Origin: Panicum virgatum
Lineage: Eukaryota > Streptophyta > Magnoliopsida > Poales > Poaceae
Assembly: GCF_016808335.1 (NCBI RefSeq)
Contig: NC_053150.1
Location: 31,761,238-31,825,237 of the forward strand
Length of the DNA stretch: 64,000 nucleotides
Reading direction: 5' to 3'
This document shows positions 43,311 through 56,000 of this stretch, in pieces. The translations under genes and the position numbers were made by a program. The stretch's first letter is position 1, and each line of letters opens with the position of its first letter. The notes under the pieces were generated by a model. It was not told the DNA's origin and did not search any database. It saw only the letters and a program-made list of their open reading frames with translations.

Positions 43311-43935
43311 TAGAACTGCTTTCTTGTCGGCATTTTTTTTTGGAGCGCTTTGAGAGAGCACGATCGATCGATCTGTCCGTTTGGCTAAGATATGAATCTT
43401 AAAAGGGATATTCTAGAAACTAGGTCAAGGTAGGGCGTTAGCGGGAGATGGCAGACGTGATGTATGGGGCAAGCGCTGCCGAAACTGGTCACTGATTGTC
43501 TCTTCCGTCACGGTACGAACTTCATCAACCTCTTTTTCTCATGGCTCTCCCTGCTCTGGATCTTCAGCCAGGTCTTGATCTCCAAGCAAGTATTTGGCGT
43601 AAGTTTGGTCTCCCTGTCAATGCTCGTTTTGGCTGTGAAAATGAAAGCTTTCTCTTGGTGGCTTCAATTGGTCGTTGCAACTTTAAGCTCTCTGAAGGAT
43701 CAGTTGCTCTTCTCCTTCAAGCCTGTCTGGGTGGTTCTGCTCCTGCTTTCAGAGTTCTAGAGCTCTCTGATAGGGTGTTCCAATTCACGGTTTGCTCTAA
43801 AAAAGTGGCCTTTTCATCTACAAGCACTACTACAGAATACATCATTGCAAACGCCCCATCACCGCCGGTTTGTTTCGAACCGGCGGTGACAGTCTATCAC
43901 CGCCGGTTCCAAATGGACCTGGCGGTGATGCTAAC

Positions 43936-44021
43936 ATATCACCGCCGGTTCGTAATACGACCCGGCGGTGATGCTCTCGAGAGCATCACCGCCGGGTCGT
44001 ATTACGAACCGGCGGTGATAT
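43936..44021. repeat. 86-bp perfect palindrome in the CACTA left subterminal region
   Basis: Two 43-base arms meet at 43978/43979 (CTCTC|GAGAG) without a spacer. The arms read ATATCACCGCCGGTTCGTAA and continue to GCTCTC. I checked the arms base by base. Each arm holds inverted ACCGCCGG(G/T)TC units. Confidence 0.95.
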
Positions 44022-44099
44022 ATTAACATCACCGCCGGGTTGTAATATGACCCGGCGGTGATGTGTTCTCCACCTATTTTTTTTCATTCTCCCCTCCCT

Positions 44100-44460
44100 C
44101 CCTCCCTCCCTCGTGGCGCCGCCCTCCTCCCATTCCCCCTTCCTCCTCCCGCGCCCTCCCATGGCGGCGGCGCCGGCCCTCCGCCCCGTCCTCCTCCCTC
44201 GTCCCGCGCCCTCCCATGGCAGCGGCGGCTGTCCCTCCGCCTAATCCTCCCTCCTCCCACGCCCTCCCATGGCGGCAGCGCCCGGCCCTCCGCCCCCTCC
44301 TCCTCCCTCCACCCTCCTCCCGCCCCCTCCCGTAGCGGCAGCGGTGGCAGAGGCCTGCGCGGCGGCCATGGCGGCCGGATCCGTGCAGGGCATGGCGGAT
44401 CTGCCGCGGCCGGCCCTCCGCCCCCTCGTCCTCCCTCCTCCCATGCCCTCCGGCGCACTC
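44100..44460. repeat. GC-rich minisatellite in the CACTA interior
   Basis: A degenerate unit of roughly 50-60 bases containing CGCCCTCCCATGGCGGC and GGCCCTCCGCCCC(C) recurs about four times, opening long Pro/Arg-rich frames on both strands. I regard those frames as by-products. Confidence 0.7.
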
Positions 44461-45033
44461 CTCCATGAGCTCAGGCCGGAGCCGCCTAGAAGCCAGGAGC
44501 CTTACCCCGCCCGTTTCCTCCTCCGCCATCACATTAGCCAATCTCGCTGCGCCATCCATCTGATTCATCAGATTCAGCTTCTCTGCTGCAGGTGGCTCTA
44601 CCGGATCAAGCCATCAGTGACCCACGAGCCCTTCCACCCACGAGCTCCTAAGGTAATGATTCTATAGCAGAATTGGATCTTTTTTTTCAAGCAATAAAAT
44701 TAAAACAGCAAAAGTATTTCTATATATGAAAGGGACATCTTGATCTGTTCTTGGAGCCTTAGAGGGGAGAGAGGAGCTGGAGTCTGTTGAGGAGTGGTGC
44801 TCAACCTCAGGGAAGGAGGTGGGGATAGCTCCCATGCTAAACATGGTCTTCCTTTTTTTAACAGGTCTTGCAAAAGCACCTTGGGAGGTAGTACTCCTAT
44901 GCTGTTCAAGACATTGTCAGGTACTATGAGCTACTTTCTTCAAACTTTATTAATTATATGAGCTCTAGGCCCAGATTTGGTTGATGAAGGCATGCAACTA
45001 TTATTCATTTTATACTTGAAAAATAAAATGAAC

Positions 45034-45169
45034 TGTGTTATAAGACATATATATTCTTTCGCATATATATGCATAATTATTATTCAGTTTAGGAAATGCT
45101 CTGTGTTATAAGACATAGATATTCTTTCGCATATATGTGCATGATTACTATTAAGTTTAGGAAGTGCTC
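45034..45169. repeat. Two 68-bp tandem units in the CACTA interior
   Basis: TGTGTTATAAGACATA(T/G)AT and ATTCTTTCGCATATAT recur with a period of 68 bases, with a few substitutions. Confidence 0.8.
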
Positions 45170-46855
45170 TGTTGGTCTACAATTTCTACTAATATAAACA
45201 AATATTTCTTTTTCATATATGGTGAATGCACTTCTAATATTTTTTGAATTTTGAATGCATGATTGCTTGCAGGGAACAAGTCAAGCCAGAAAGGAGCCAT
45301 CATAGAGGCATTCTGGGAGGGGTAGCCTTCCTGTTTCTTGTCGGAGAGGTAAATGTTCTGAAGTTTAACATTTATCAGACTCAGTATATCAACCGTTTGT
45401 CATGAAATTCTCTTATGGGGTAATCAAGTAAACTATCACATGCCAAATGTTCCTTTCATGAGAACACTTCCCAATACTATGCCCCTATTGCTCTGTGTTG
45501 CATGCAGCATGTTTAGCTTTATCGCAATGATTGTCAATTATAGTATCGCAATGTTTGGTATATTACTCAAACCTATGATTCTCAGTGATTTAATGCTTGG
45601 TACTTTATTTTCTTAGATTTTCAGATCACTTGATGACATGATGAGAAAATTGTTTTTACTGATGCATCTGTTATTGCCTATTTTATTATGCTTGACGGTT
45701 ACATTAGTTTTAGCTAAATCCACTCATGTTCTCGTGTCTATTTTGAGAATTGCTTTGCTGATAGGCCTCTATATGTGTGAGCAGACCAGTTTCTGGTACA
45801 GAGCTAGAAGGCATGAGGGATAGCGATGCTCATCTACTATATATGTTGTACAAATGATGCAATATTATTATATAAAAATATTTTTTTATGGGAAAAAGGT
45901 CTTCACCGCCGGTTCATGTCTTCAACCGGCGGTGTTGATGTCTCCATCACCAACGGTTCCAGATACGAACCGGCGGTGATGGGTGCACATCACCAACGGT
46001 TCTGGAACCGGCGGTGATGGCCCCACTATCACCAACGACTTAAATCCAATGGTACCCAAAACCGTTGGTGATGTACTTTTAGAACCGGCGGTGATAGGGG
46101 TGGCTGTAGTAGTGAAGTTACGTTCATTTGCCTGAGATAAGTACAAAGTTTTCTTCCATCTCTGGGGTAATGGAGGACCACCATGGATCAGTGAATCTCA
46201 AGCGTATTTCAGAGAAGAAGCTTCTTCTTGGACTTCTATACCCATGAAGGGAAAAAGATCTTATGCTGAAGTAGTCAAGAATGGTTCCAATAGTGTGCTG
46301 ACAGCTGCTAACAATGTGCCAATCAGACAAAAAAACTCAGTTTTCACTCGTATCTCCTTTCCAAGAGTCTCAGCCTTTGATAGGCTTGATTTCAGCTCAA
46401 TAGATCAGTACAACAAGCATACTTTTCGCAAAACTGATCGTGCACCAATTTCTCAAGTTGGTAATGCAGCGAAGAACACGGAAGAAGGTCTTTTCAATTT
46501 GAATCTGGAGCTTAATTTGGGGAATGGCAGTGCCATGCTTGCAACCGTTGAGGCCACATTGCCTTTTTTTTGCAGATTTGCAGGTCAAACTAGTGGTCAA
46601 TCTTGGAAGGTCAAAAATAAACTAGTGTCACCGCTACCTAACAGCCGTGACCTTCCTAACCCCCACTATGTCTCCCTCACAAATAAATTTGTTTACTAGG
46701 AAAGAGCTTGGACTTTTTGGTACTGAAACATGGTTCCATGGTTCTGATTCTATGACAAATGGGCCCTCCCTAAGTGATCCGCCAGTTTTCACGTCTTTTG
46801 CTGATTTTCATCGGGTACTCCTTGGGGAAAATGTAACGCTTCAATCCCAAATATG

Positions 46856-47207
46856 ACTAAATTCTACTTTGCACATTGAGTAAAACATGTACGCGCACCA
46901 ACCCAGCTTACGCTTTCGTCCTTGCTTCACGTAAAAGAGTTAACCCAAGGGTTGAAATGCACTTGACACTTGGGTTTATATGTTGGTGAGACTTAGTCTC
47001 AACTAGTAAGGTGTGACAACTCCCCCACACACATGCCATACCACTCACACTTAGGCCATTAGTGGGCTCAAATTCATCCTTGTTGGGCCGGATCTCACAG
47101 AAAAAATTTAGAGAAGCTACCCCTCCGCCTTCCTTGGTGCGAGTAGAACAAGAAAACCCCACTCTGCCATTAGCCGGAACTCAGAACACCCCGCCTTTCG
47201 CCAAAAC
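46856..47207. other. Intergenic DNA, nothing recognised
   Basis: No domain or repeat was recognised. It could be the unannotated tail of the LINE to the left. Confidence 0.4.
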
Positions 47208-47210
47208 TCA

Positions 47211-47444
47211 GGCCCTGTTTAGTTCCCAAATTTTTTTGCACAGTATCCGTCACATCAAATTTTCGGACACATGCATGGAGCATTAAATACAGTTGAAAAA
47301 AATAATTAATTACACAATCTAATTGATTAGCACGAGCTGAATCTTTTAAACCTAATTAGTCCATAATTGAATATTATTTATCAAGTAACAACAAAATGTG
47401 CTATAGTAACAAAACCCAAACTTTTTCACCAACTAAACACACCC
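47211..47444. mobile_element. Tourist-like (PIF/Harbinger) MITE, 234 bp
   Basis: TIR GGCCCTGTTTAGTTCCC and, from the right, GGGTGTGTTTAGTTGG; TCA on both sides (47208-47210, 47445-47447). Same family and length as the copy at 19684, including CCAAACTTTTTCACCAACTAA. Confidence 0.9.
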
Positions 47445-47643
47445 TCAGAAACATCCCACCACCACCAACAACAACTGCACCTGCAATGACTTTCCAACGT
47501 GCTAACCCAGCTCCGTTTTTATCAAAGAAAGAGGCACTGGTCGAAAGGTGTTCAAAATATATAAAACTGAGTGGAATCATCACAATGAAGAAAAAGCCAC
47601 CTGTGAGACTGAAAGTTATCTCAATCGACATTTTCCTAGTTTT

Positions 47644-48029
47644 CTTGGTTCTACCCAGGTACCTCGATCTCTATCCCTGTTTATTTATCCAATCTCGGGA
47701 TGAGATTCTTTTTAGGAGGGTAAGCTATGACACCATAGGTATTTAAAAGACAAAAATAAGCAAAATATCGCAACTAGGTGAATTAATATGGGGACAAGCA
47801 ATAGAAGGGACATCAAAAATACAAATTAAATTTTAACTTGGTTCTACCCAGGTACCTCGATCTCTATCTCTGTTTATTTATCCAATCTCGGGATGAGATT
47901 CTTTTTAGGAGGGTAGGCTGTGACTCCCTAGGTATTTAAAAGACAAAAATAATCAAAATATCACAACTAGGTGAATTAATATGGGGACAAGCAATAGAAG
48001 GGGCATCAAAAATACAAATTAAATTTTAA
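47644..48029. repeat. Tandem duplication, two 193-bp units
   Basis: CTTGGTTCTACCCAGGTACC starts at 47644 and again at 47837. The units differ at about ten positions and both end in AATTAAATTTTAA. No coding. Confidence 0.92.
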
Positions 48030-48379
48030 CTAAAAAATATGGACCTATGTTGTAATGGGAAGGAAAAAATTTTTGCAACTTCATTCATGTCCCAAACAAC
48101 TCACCAAAATATTGTAAACTGAAATCTAGTACCTTTAGTAACATGTGCTTAATAGGAAGTCCACCCAAATTCGGTCCAAAAATATATGAAATCTAAAGCC
48201 CTTTAGTGAATGTTTGGTAATTTTGAAATAGTTCAAAAACCATAACTCAAATGAAAAAGTGCCTGAATTAAAAATTGTAGATATTGAAAAACTGAAAAAA
48301 ATGGTACTCAAAAGTTTTTCATTTGAGGCTAGGAAAACGAAGATAATTCTAGTTTACAGAACAGTCCTTGGAAATTTAA

Positions 48380-51355
48380 GAAATTGCGAATGAGTCCCTA
48401 ACTACTCTGATCCCCTTCCTTCTCTCTCCCTCACGGCGTCCGTACGCCGCCGGCACTCGGGGACAGTGTCCCACGGCCATGTTGGCCAGCCCGCCCCCGG
48501 TTTCACCCCAATCCGCCCCCTCTGGCTGCTCGAGCGTAGGCCACATGTCCCAGGCCACTTGGCCGGGCGCCATGCCAGCCCCACCATGCTCCAGTGCCGC
48601 AGCTGGCGTCGGCCTCGCCGTCGACGCGTCTCCCAATCCCACAAATAAACCTCCCCCGGTGTGCATTCTCTTCGCCTCAAAGGCAACTACCCTATAAATA
48701 GAGGCCCAGGGTCGCCGGAGACGCGCGACCCCGGTTTCCCCCTCCGCCGCCCGCCATTTCCATCGGTGAGCTCCACCTCGCCGTGGCTAGCCATCCACAA
48801 CCACGCATTGTTCGATTCAACCACACTAAAACCTTCCCCTAGTTCCAGTTGTGCTCGCGCGCTCGAAGTCCGGCGCCTTGGGCCACCGGAGCACCCTCGC
48901 CGTCGACGACCTCCTCCGACCCGCTGCACCATGTCGTCGTCGACCCCTATTCCGGCTACCGCAGCCCCGACCCCGAGCACCAAAAGGTGCGCATGGACCT
49001 CCTCTACCTATCCTGATCCTTAGAACACACCGTCGTGGACTGTCATCACTGGAACATTTCCGGCAAGGGAAGCTCTGCTTGAGCTCTCCCGGCGAAGGAC
49101 CTCGTTGTGAATAAAAACACGGTTTCTAGGGGTCTAAGTGAAAAATGTACATGAACATTAGAATTCATTTTAGTGAACTTCAAAAATGCACATCAATTTG
49201 TAGAAAATTACTAAAAATGTAAATCCGACTGCTCTGGAATCTTTGAACTGAAATCTACAACTTCGTCAATATAAACTTTTGCTGAATCCAGATATTTTTA
49301 GCTCGGTTTAATAATCAAGTTTAATTAGGGTATAAATGTTCTAGGAGTTCTACTTCGTAGCTATAGCTGATTTTTGGCTAGATGTTACTTCATGCAATGG
49401 TTAGCACTGTGTAAAATTTTGAGCACCAGTGGACACCCCTAATTAGATGAAAACTTGTGTCTTGCTAGATCTAGCATGAAACTTCACATATTATTTCTAG
49501 TTGTTCTATTATAGTACGGTGCATGAAACTTTTTCCATGATCTTAGAGTATTAAATGAACACAATGCACAAGTTTGGTTATTTGTGGAACTTTGTAGCTA
49601 TATTTATGATTTAATCCTTAGGAAATGACACTATATTTTGTTAAATAGTTGTTGTAGTTGGAAAAATCTGAAATTTGTACCAGTACTTACTTTTGAGTAG
49701 AAAAACCTGCATGCAAAATTTGGGTGTCAAGTACTGAGTTGAACCAGAGATATTATTTGCTCATGTTATCACCTTGTTTAGCTTGTTATTTTTGCTCTGG
49801 TAATAATACTACATATTTACCTGCGAAATTTGTGCATAAGCATGTTAGGTGTATATTGATTTTGGACAAAAAGTTTGGGAATGATTACCTAACAGAATCT
49901 AGCTCGAATGATTATGCATGTGTTAAGATAAGTAAATGTCATACTGAAGTTATTGGTGGATATAATTGTTGATATTTTTACTGAAGCCTTTTCCTGATTA
50001 GATTAGGCTCTGGTAAAAATTTGAGACCCATAAACACTGTAGAACTCCCTTTGGATTTTGATCTTGTTATATGTGATTCAAGTTTGTCGAAATTATTGTT
50101 CCTGATTCATGCTTAGAGAAATTCTGGTAAATTTAAAGTATTTTGAGCATCATGTGTAGAATACTATGTAACATTTTGAGCTTCAAAACTATTGTAGATT
50201 ATTCTGTATAATTTCATCTTGATATTATAGTGCTCTGTTTAATGTATTTTTCATGACTCAATGCTTTACTGTTTTTAGCTGAAAATTTAATTATAAGTTC
50301 ATGATTAGACTTACCACACTGTGTAAAATTTATATCACCAGAAACTGTTCCTAACTTATGAAATGAAATTAAGAAATGTCCTTATGAAGTCTTAACTTGT
50401 AATAATAACAGCCACCCAGTTCACCTTATGAAATTAAGTCAATTTAAGAACTACTCCATAAATGAATGCCCAGTAAATTAAGTTCAACAAGATCATCACT
50501 GGAAGAACACATTCGTTGGATTACAACTTTATAGTGAAGGAAAGAAATGTAATTTGTACCATGTTGTGACAAAGAGCATCTCTGCATTCATATAGAAACG
50601 GTCCATCTGTCTGACGATACCTATTCACGAGAATGAGCACGTGGAGGCCCAGGTGAATCTAATTGAAGTGAATCAAGACCCGGACCAAAGTTCGGATGGG
50701 AGGAGGGCCGGAGTTGTCGGCTTCCCTCTAATAGTACCTCGATGGATATGAGTCTCTTTCGAGTAAGTATCCAGGTCTTCATCTACTTGGTGAGTTCTTA
50801 TCAGAGTTAAGCTTTTGTTATCTTTTGCTTACGGGATCATCGTCCGTTCTTGTGACAGATGCTCTAGTGAGGGCTCCTGAAAAAGATGGGATAACCCTAA
50901 TCGACACTAGAGTAGTAGACGACAACATAGACGTGGTGTCCAGGCTCTAGTTTACCCTTATTTGCCTCGTGCTCCACAGAAATGCGGGGTAGACCGTAGG
51001 TAGTGACAGCCTTGTTTGTCCGCTACGAAGCTACTTCGTGGTTAGTGTAGTCCCCCCTGTCTGAGTACGGAGTAGAGCTAATAGCGGAGGTCCCTAACAG
51101 TACCTGGGTTAGACTGGTGCCCGAAGTAAGCAAGTGAGAGCTGGTTTATCTCTCTTAAGTATCTCTTCTCTTAGATAACCACACTACCCAAAGGACACCC
51201 CTCTCTTTCTTCCTCCGGGTCAATTAGTTAGAAGACCATTACACCTCCGTTCCCCGTGGAAAATACGATACCCTGAATACTTTCCGGGTGAAGTGCTACA
51301 ACGGTATTTTCTGTGCGCTTGCGGATCTTATCTGTGAACGTTAAGAATTACCAAA
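48380..51355 (+). repeat. LTR-like retrotransposon DNA, composite
   Basis: Left part: GC-rich with a TATAAATA at 48693-48700 followed by GAGGCCCAGGGTCGCCGG, a layout seen in long chromovirus LTRs. The middle (49.1-50.5 kb) is AT-rich and featureless. The right part (about 50870-51355) resembles the end of the neighbouring LTR at 52600-53051 (GACGTGGTGTC, TTATTTGCCT, GGTAGACCG(T/C)AGGT(A/G)GTGACA). No coding domain. Borders and number of elements are uncertain. Confidence 0.45.
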
Positions 51356-51822
51356 CCTTCCACCAAAAAAGAGTATATATTCACACACTTGCATATTCTT
51401 GATCAGATTGCATGACTTGTTTCTTCTTGGATCTCATTTTTGACTTAGCAACATGAGCAAAGCAAGCATGCCTCTTTACTCCTACCCTGAGCTTCAAATA
51501 AGCCTGATGAGATGATAGGAGAAAAAAAAGGCAGCAAATTTGCCTTGGTGAGGACTAAAATAAAAAGAGTGATTCGAGAGAATAATTTGAGGAGTAAGAC
51601 TATTCTTTTGTTTCAAAATATAAAAAACCCAAGTTCCTAAGCAGGAAGACCTAGAACCTGAAATCTGCATTGTTCCATTCTTCAATCGCCCAAGAAAACA
51701 TGGTAGCCACTCCAATATTCACAGGACTGGAGGAAGCTTGGAATAACTTGTATGCAGGTTACATCAAAGGAGTTGCATCAACCTTTACTCGAGGACGAGC
51801 AAAAGGCTAAGTCTGGGGGTGC
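51356..51822 (+). other. Short internal remnant of a gypsy element ending in a polypurine tract
   Basis: Ends ACTCGAGGACGAGCAAAAGG, then AAGTCTGGGGGTGC directly before the LTR. The CTCGAGGACGAGCAAA followed by a G-run polypurine tract is the usual 3' end of a group of grass gypsy elements, and the same motif ends the internal part at 63278 on the other strand. Nothing else coding was recognised. Confidence 0.65.
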
Positions 51823-53051
51823 TGTTGACAGTTGTTAAGTGCAAAATTTTTGCCATCAACTCCTGCATATAAACATAAAGAATGAACATCAATAGCAGTG
51901 GTAGGAGTTATTACTAATGAATTCCACGAGTGTTTGTGAATTGTTGATTGCAGGGACACAAGTTGGAAGTAACATGAAAACATGCAAAGAACAAAGAAGA
52001 AATGCACAGAAGATCATGTCCTGCATCTCACATACAAGAAGGGCCCACAAACCAGACAAAACTGGCGTACCAAGCAAGATGCACCAAAGAATCGACAATA
52101 GGGCCCACCTATCAGCTGTCCATAGGAAGGCAGGCTCGGAGGAGTGCCGTTTGGGGTCGCCCGACCCCCTGCTAGGCCCAATGAGGCCCATCTTTCTCCA
52201 GCAAACTCCCACCGCATTCCCTATGCCAGCTCCGGATGGTACCACCTCAAAAGTTCACCCAAGGATCCACCCTTGGAGGGCTATATAAGGAGGAGGACCC
52301 CCAATTCAACACACCACCAAGACATCTTCCTTCTTCACTTGAAGATGTAGCGCTCCACTCTAATGGTGAGGTCCTACCTAGGCTAGTGCTTAGGGTAGGA
52401 GGAGGGTGAGGAGTAGTTCGGGGAAGCAATGGGCCTGTTGGCGGTCTTCTTTGGTCTTGTAGCTCTACGGATGTTGGCTTCCTCCAGTATGAGTAAGTTA
52501 GTATTTTTGATTCCTGTCTTGCATAGTACTTTCGTATGAGTGAGACCAGTTCTCTTACTCGCAGGTTCATCGCTCTGTATTTATGCGGAGTGTTGTAGTT
52601 TGCTATGGGACATCAGACATAGTTTGACTGCAGTAGTAACCAGTAGCGCAGACGTGGTGTCTATGCTAAGGATTATCCTTCATTTGCCTTGCATCCGATG
52701 GTTTGTTGAGGTAGACCGCAGGTGGTGACAACCCTGTTGGTCCCTCATAATCCTCCACATTAGGATATAGCGTAGAGCTTTTGGCAGGAGGCTCCTGACC
52801 ATTTCAGGGGTAAGCCAGTGCCTGAATTGAGTCTTCTACCTGAGAGATCGACCTTTAACTCATCCTTAGTACTACCTTAGGAACCCTCTCCATCCTCGCC
52901 ACCATATCTTGGTATGTCCTTGGACTAAGTAAGTTAGGACATATTGGACACACGTTCCTTATGGATTCAATACTCTTGAATACTCACGACTAAAAGCTAT
53001 GTCGGTATCCGTGCACTTGTGGATTTATTCGTATCGTTAAAATACCCAACA
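51823..53051 (+). repeat. Gypsy 3' LTR, 1229 bp
   Basis: Starts TGTTGACAGTTG right after a polypurine tract and ends TACCCAACA, giving TGTTG...CAACA termini. It contains a CTATATAAGGAGGAGG promoter-like site near 52281 in plus orientation. No downstream TSD could be checked because the internal side is truncated. Confidence 0.8.
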
Positions 53052-56000
53052 ATTTATATATAATTATAATTAGGACTTTACAAGAGGGAGTTGACCAACC
53101 CCCGGACAACCAGAAGACCTAGGAGTACTTCCTTGACGCCCAGGACATAATGACCCCGGACAACCAGAAGCCCCAGGAGCTCAGGAAGACTATGAAGAGA
53201 TGCCAGGTGCATGCCCATCTCTGATCTTGGAATCCTATTAGACATTGCATGCTAGATACCCTACCACTTTACTTACTGTTATGATGGATTGACCCTGCAT
53301 GGCCTACTTTATTGCCTATTCTTTGAATGCCTACTCTACCATTTATGAATGGTTGAGATATCTTGTGAATCGTCCCCTCATGAGAGAAGACTTAAAAATA
53401 ATACAATATCATTCCCAGGAGGCTGATAACACTTTTATTTCATCAGATGGTACATCACCATACAACTCTACGCGGAAGTGGGCAGTGGAGCGCCACTATC
53501 GCGAGGATAACAACTAACACCCATACAATGATATTAACTATGAAGAGGGGGTCATCAGAGTCTTGCGCCATACGGAACTTCCTGCGGGTGACCCTATCCA
53601 CAGGCATGGTTGAGTGCAGGACGGAACCACTACTCAACATCTTCGGAAATGAAGTCCGGATCTTCCTCTGTAAAAATTAAGAATAGGGTGAGTACAAACA
53701 TACTCAGCAAGTCCAACCACACCCACGGAGGGGTATAAACAGAATATAATGCATAGGGTAAATCAAGGATAAGGCTAGGGTTTAATTTGCAGAAAGCTAA
53801 TTTTTATGCAGGGGTTCGTTTGAAAGAAAGGATTTTCAAAGCAAGTTTTCTTGTACCGAGTAACATGTAGTGTTGATCCACACAGGACCCAAGTTTTAAG
53901 TTGCAACCGGACTCCTCATCCGCCGTAGCACATGGCACAGCTGCCGGACACTTTTCCAAAATAACTCACGCCAACCCATCCATTCCCAGAAGAAACACTA
54001 GTTATGTTACCAGACCGTAACTCGCCCAGTACCGTGGGCACGGCTATTCGAATAGATTTCAACTCTGCAGAGGTGTGCAACTTTACCCACAAGCGGGGTA
54101 CCACAGCTCGATCACCGTAGTGTCAGTGCAGATCCCAACAAAGCCATTACCTACCTTAGCTAGACCTGACTAGCCATCACGGGATCCACCAAGGGGTTAT
54201 TGACCTATCATAGAGGTTTTAACTGGGCAATAAGTCACACAGAGCTAATCCCTTCTACTTGATCACCCGTTGCTCTCAGCTCTCCTGATGACTATCAGAC
54301 TAACTATTGGGGTTTATGCTAAGCCGTTGCCCATTCAACGTTCGAGTGGTTTGCACAATAGTGGAGTTAGGTGAGACAACACACCAACTCAGTCCTTAAT
54401 TGTGACAACATGGATATCTCCCTTCCTTGCTTAACCACACAGGTTAGAGCACACCATTCGGCAAATCACACAGAAATGCCATCCATCCTGCCTAAACTCA
54501 TATTTCGAATGTTTCACATTTTCCCTTCCCACACACACTCACACATTTTCTTTTTATAAAACAAGTCGTATCGTGTTAAATGTCCTAAGCGTTCTAGTAG
54601 CGATTAACATCCAAACACATCACATTCAGACATTAATCTAGGTGGTCAAGGAATGGTTATAACAAATCAAGGGGTGGCTATCCAACCATGTTTTCAGCAG
54701 GCAAAACATATGCAGTTTTGTAAAACAGGCCGATAGGTCGTGTTTATAAAAACTAGGACAAAATATGCATCAAAGGGCGGGATTGAACTTGCCGTCTTCA
54801 AAGCCTTCTGGGTAGTCCTGATCGAGGTGCTGTCCTTCGGGTTCGGGATCGTGGAACTGGTCCTCGTTCACTTGCTCGCAGTACTGCTCGTCGACGGGTT
54901 CTCCCTCATTCACAACATGATCTACGACGTATACAAACAAACACACAATTAAGAAAAAGAAATGAAGGTTTTATTGTTGAGCTTGAATCGGAAACAATTA
55001 AGATATGAAGATAGGAGTAATATTTTTGGGCGGTTTCCTAATGGCATGGCCAAAACTATGTTAGAAATGGCGTGGTAAGGTTTCAGGTCGATCAGAGATT
55101 GTTTGGCGCATGAAATGATAGGTTACAGAGAGGTTTAGGGGTTAAATAAGGAGCCAGGGACCTGTTTGTAATTATTTCTGAGAAGACAGGGGCTTGATTG
55201 GTATTTTAGAAAATACCCGGGTTATTCTAAAAAAAGTCAGGGGTTTATTTAGAAATATGTTTATATGGGGGAAGGATTTATTTTGGAATATAATAAAGGG
55301 AAGGGTTTGATTTGCAAAAAGGCTAAAGTGTGGGAGGGCTCTTAAACAAATAGAAGAGAGGGGAGGGGGTTTTGTGGAAAAAAGCCACCTCCTTCCTCCT
55401 CCCTCCATGGGAAACAGAGGAAGGGAGGGGCGGTCGCCGGCGGTGCCTGGCCGGCGGCCCTGGCCCACGGTGGCGGATGGGAGGAGGGGGAAAAGGGACA
55501 GGGAGGTTCGGGGGTTCGACCCCCCCTCAATTTCAGGGGAGAAGGCCTGCAGGGAGGGGAGCTATGGTGGTGGGCGGAGCCCGTCTCTGGCCAGCGCGGT
55601 GGCAGCGTTGTAGGGCCTGGCGGCGGCTGGAGCTGGGGGAAAAAGGGAGAGGGAACCAAGGGGGTTCTATCCCCCTACCTTGGCTCGTGCTGGGGCGCAG
55701 CGAGGAGGGGGCTCCGCGGTGGCCGGCGTCTTGGAGGCGGCGGCAATGGCGGTGGCGGCGGTGCTAGGGAGCTGGAGGGAAGGCACGCGGTGGCGGAGGC
55801 GGTGGTGGTGGCCAAGATCTGTGCGAAGGTTCTACTTATAGGCCGGGAGAGGCGGTGGAGCGGTGGTGGCCGGTGGGGAGGCCGGCGAGCTGTGCGGAGC
55901 GGCTTTAATGGTGCCCGGCGTCGCGGAGCGGAGCGGCGCGCGATTCGCGGTGGCGACGCGACGGCTCGAGCAGGGAGAACGCACAGGGGGGACAACGAGC

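Larger units (their letters stand above)
43825..46114. mobile_element. Non-autonomous CACTA (En/Spm) element, 2290 bp
   Basis: Termini CACTACTACAGAATA and CTGTAGTAGTG form the classic CACTA TIR; AAG on both sides (43822-43824, 46115-46117) is the 3-bp TSD. Both subterminal regions (43855-44060 and 45903-46100) are packed with the (C)ACCGCCGGTTC motif and its inverse, the presumed transposase-binding repeats. The interior has a GC-rich minisatellite, then AT-rich DNA with splice-like borders (for example TTTTTTTAACAG|G at 44855). No transposase. Confidence 0.95.
43541..46855 (+). pseudogene. LINE ORF1 (L1-like), split by a CACTA element
   Basis: Starts MALPALDLQPGLDLQASIWR, then FGLPVNARFGCENESFLLVA, VALLLQACLGGSAPAFRVLE and LSDRVFQFTVCSKKV. 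This is the conserved ORF1 head of a grass L1-like LINE as I recall the family. Coding stops at the CACTA insertion (43825-46114) and resumes after it with VFFHLWGNGGPPWISE and KGKRSYAEVVKNGSNS. A 1-bp loss just before the insertion and a TGA shortly after it add further damage. A last frame at 46647-46856 looks like more of the same ORF. No ORF2 follows. Confidence 0.75.
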
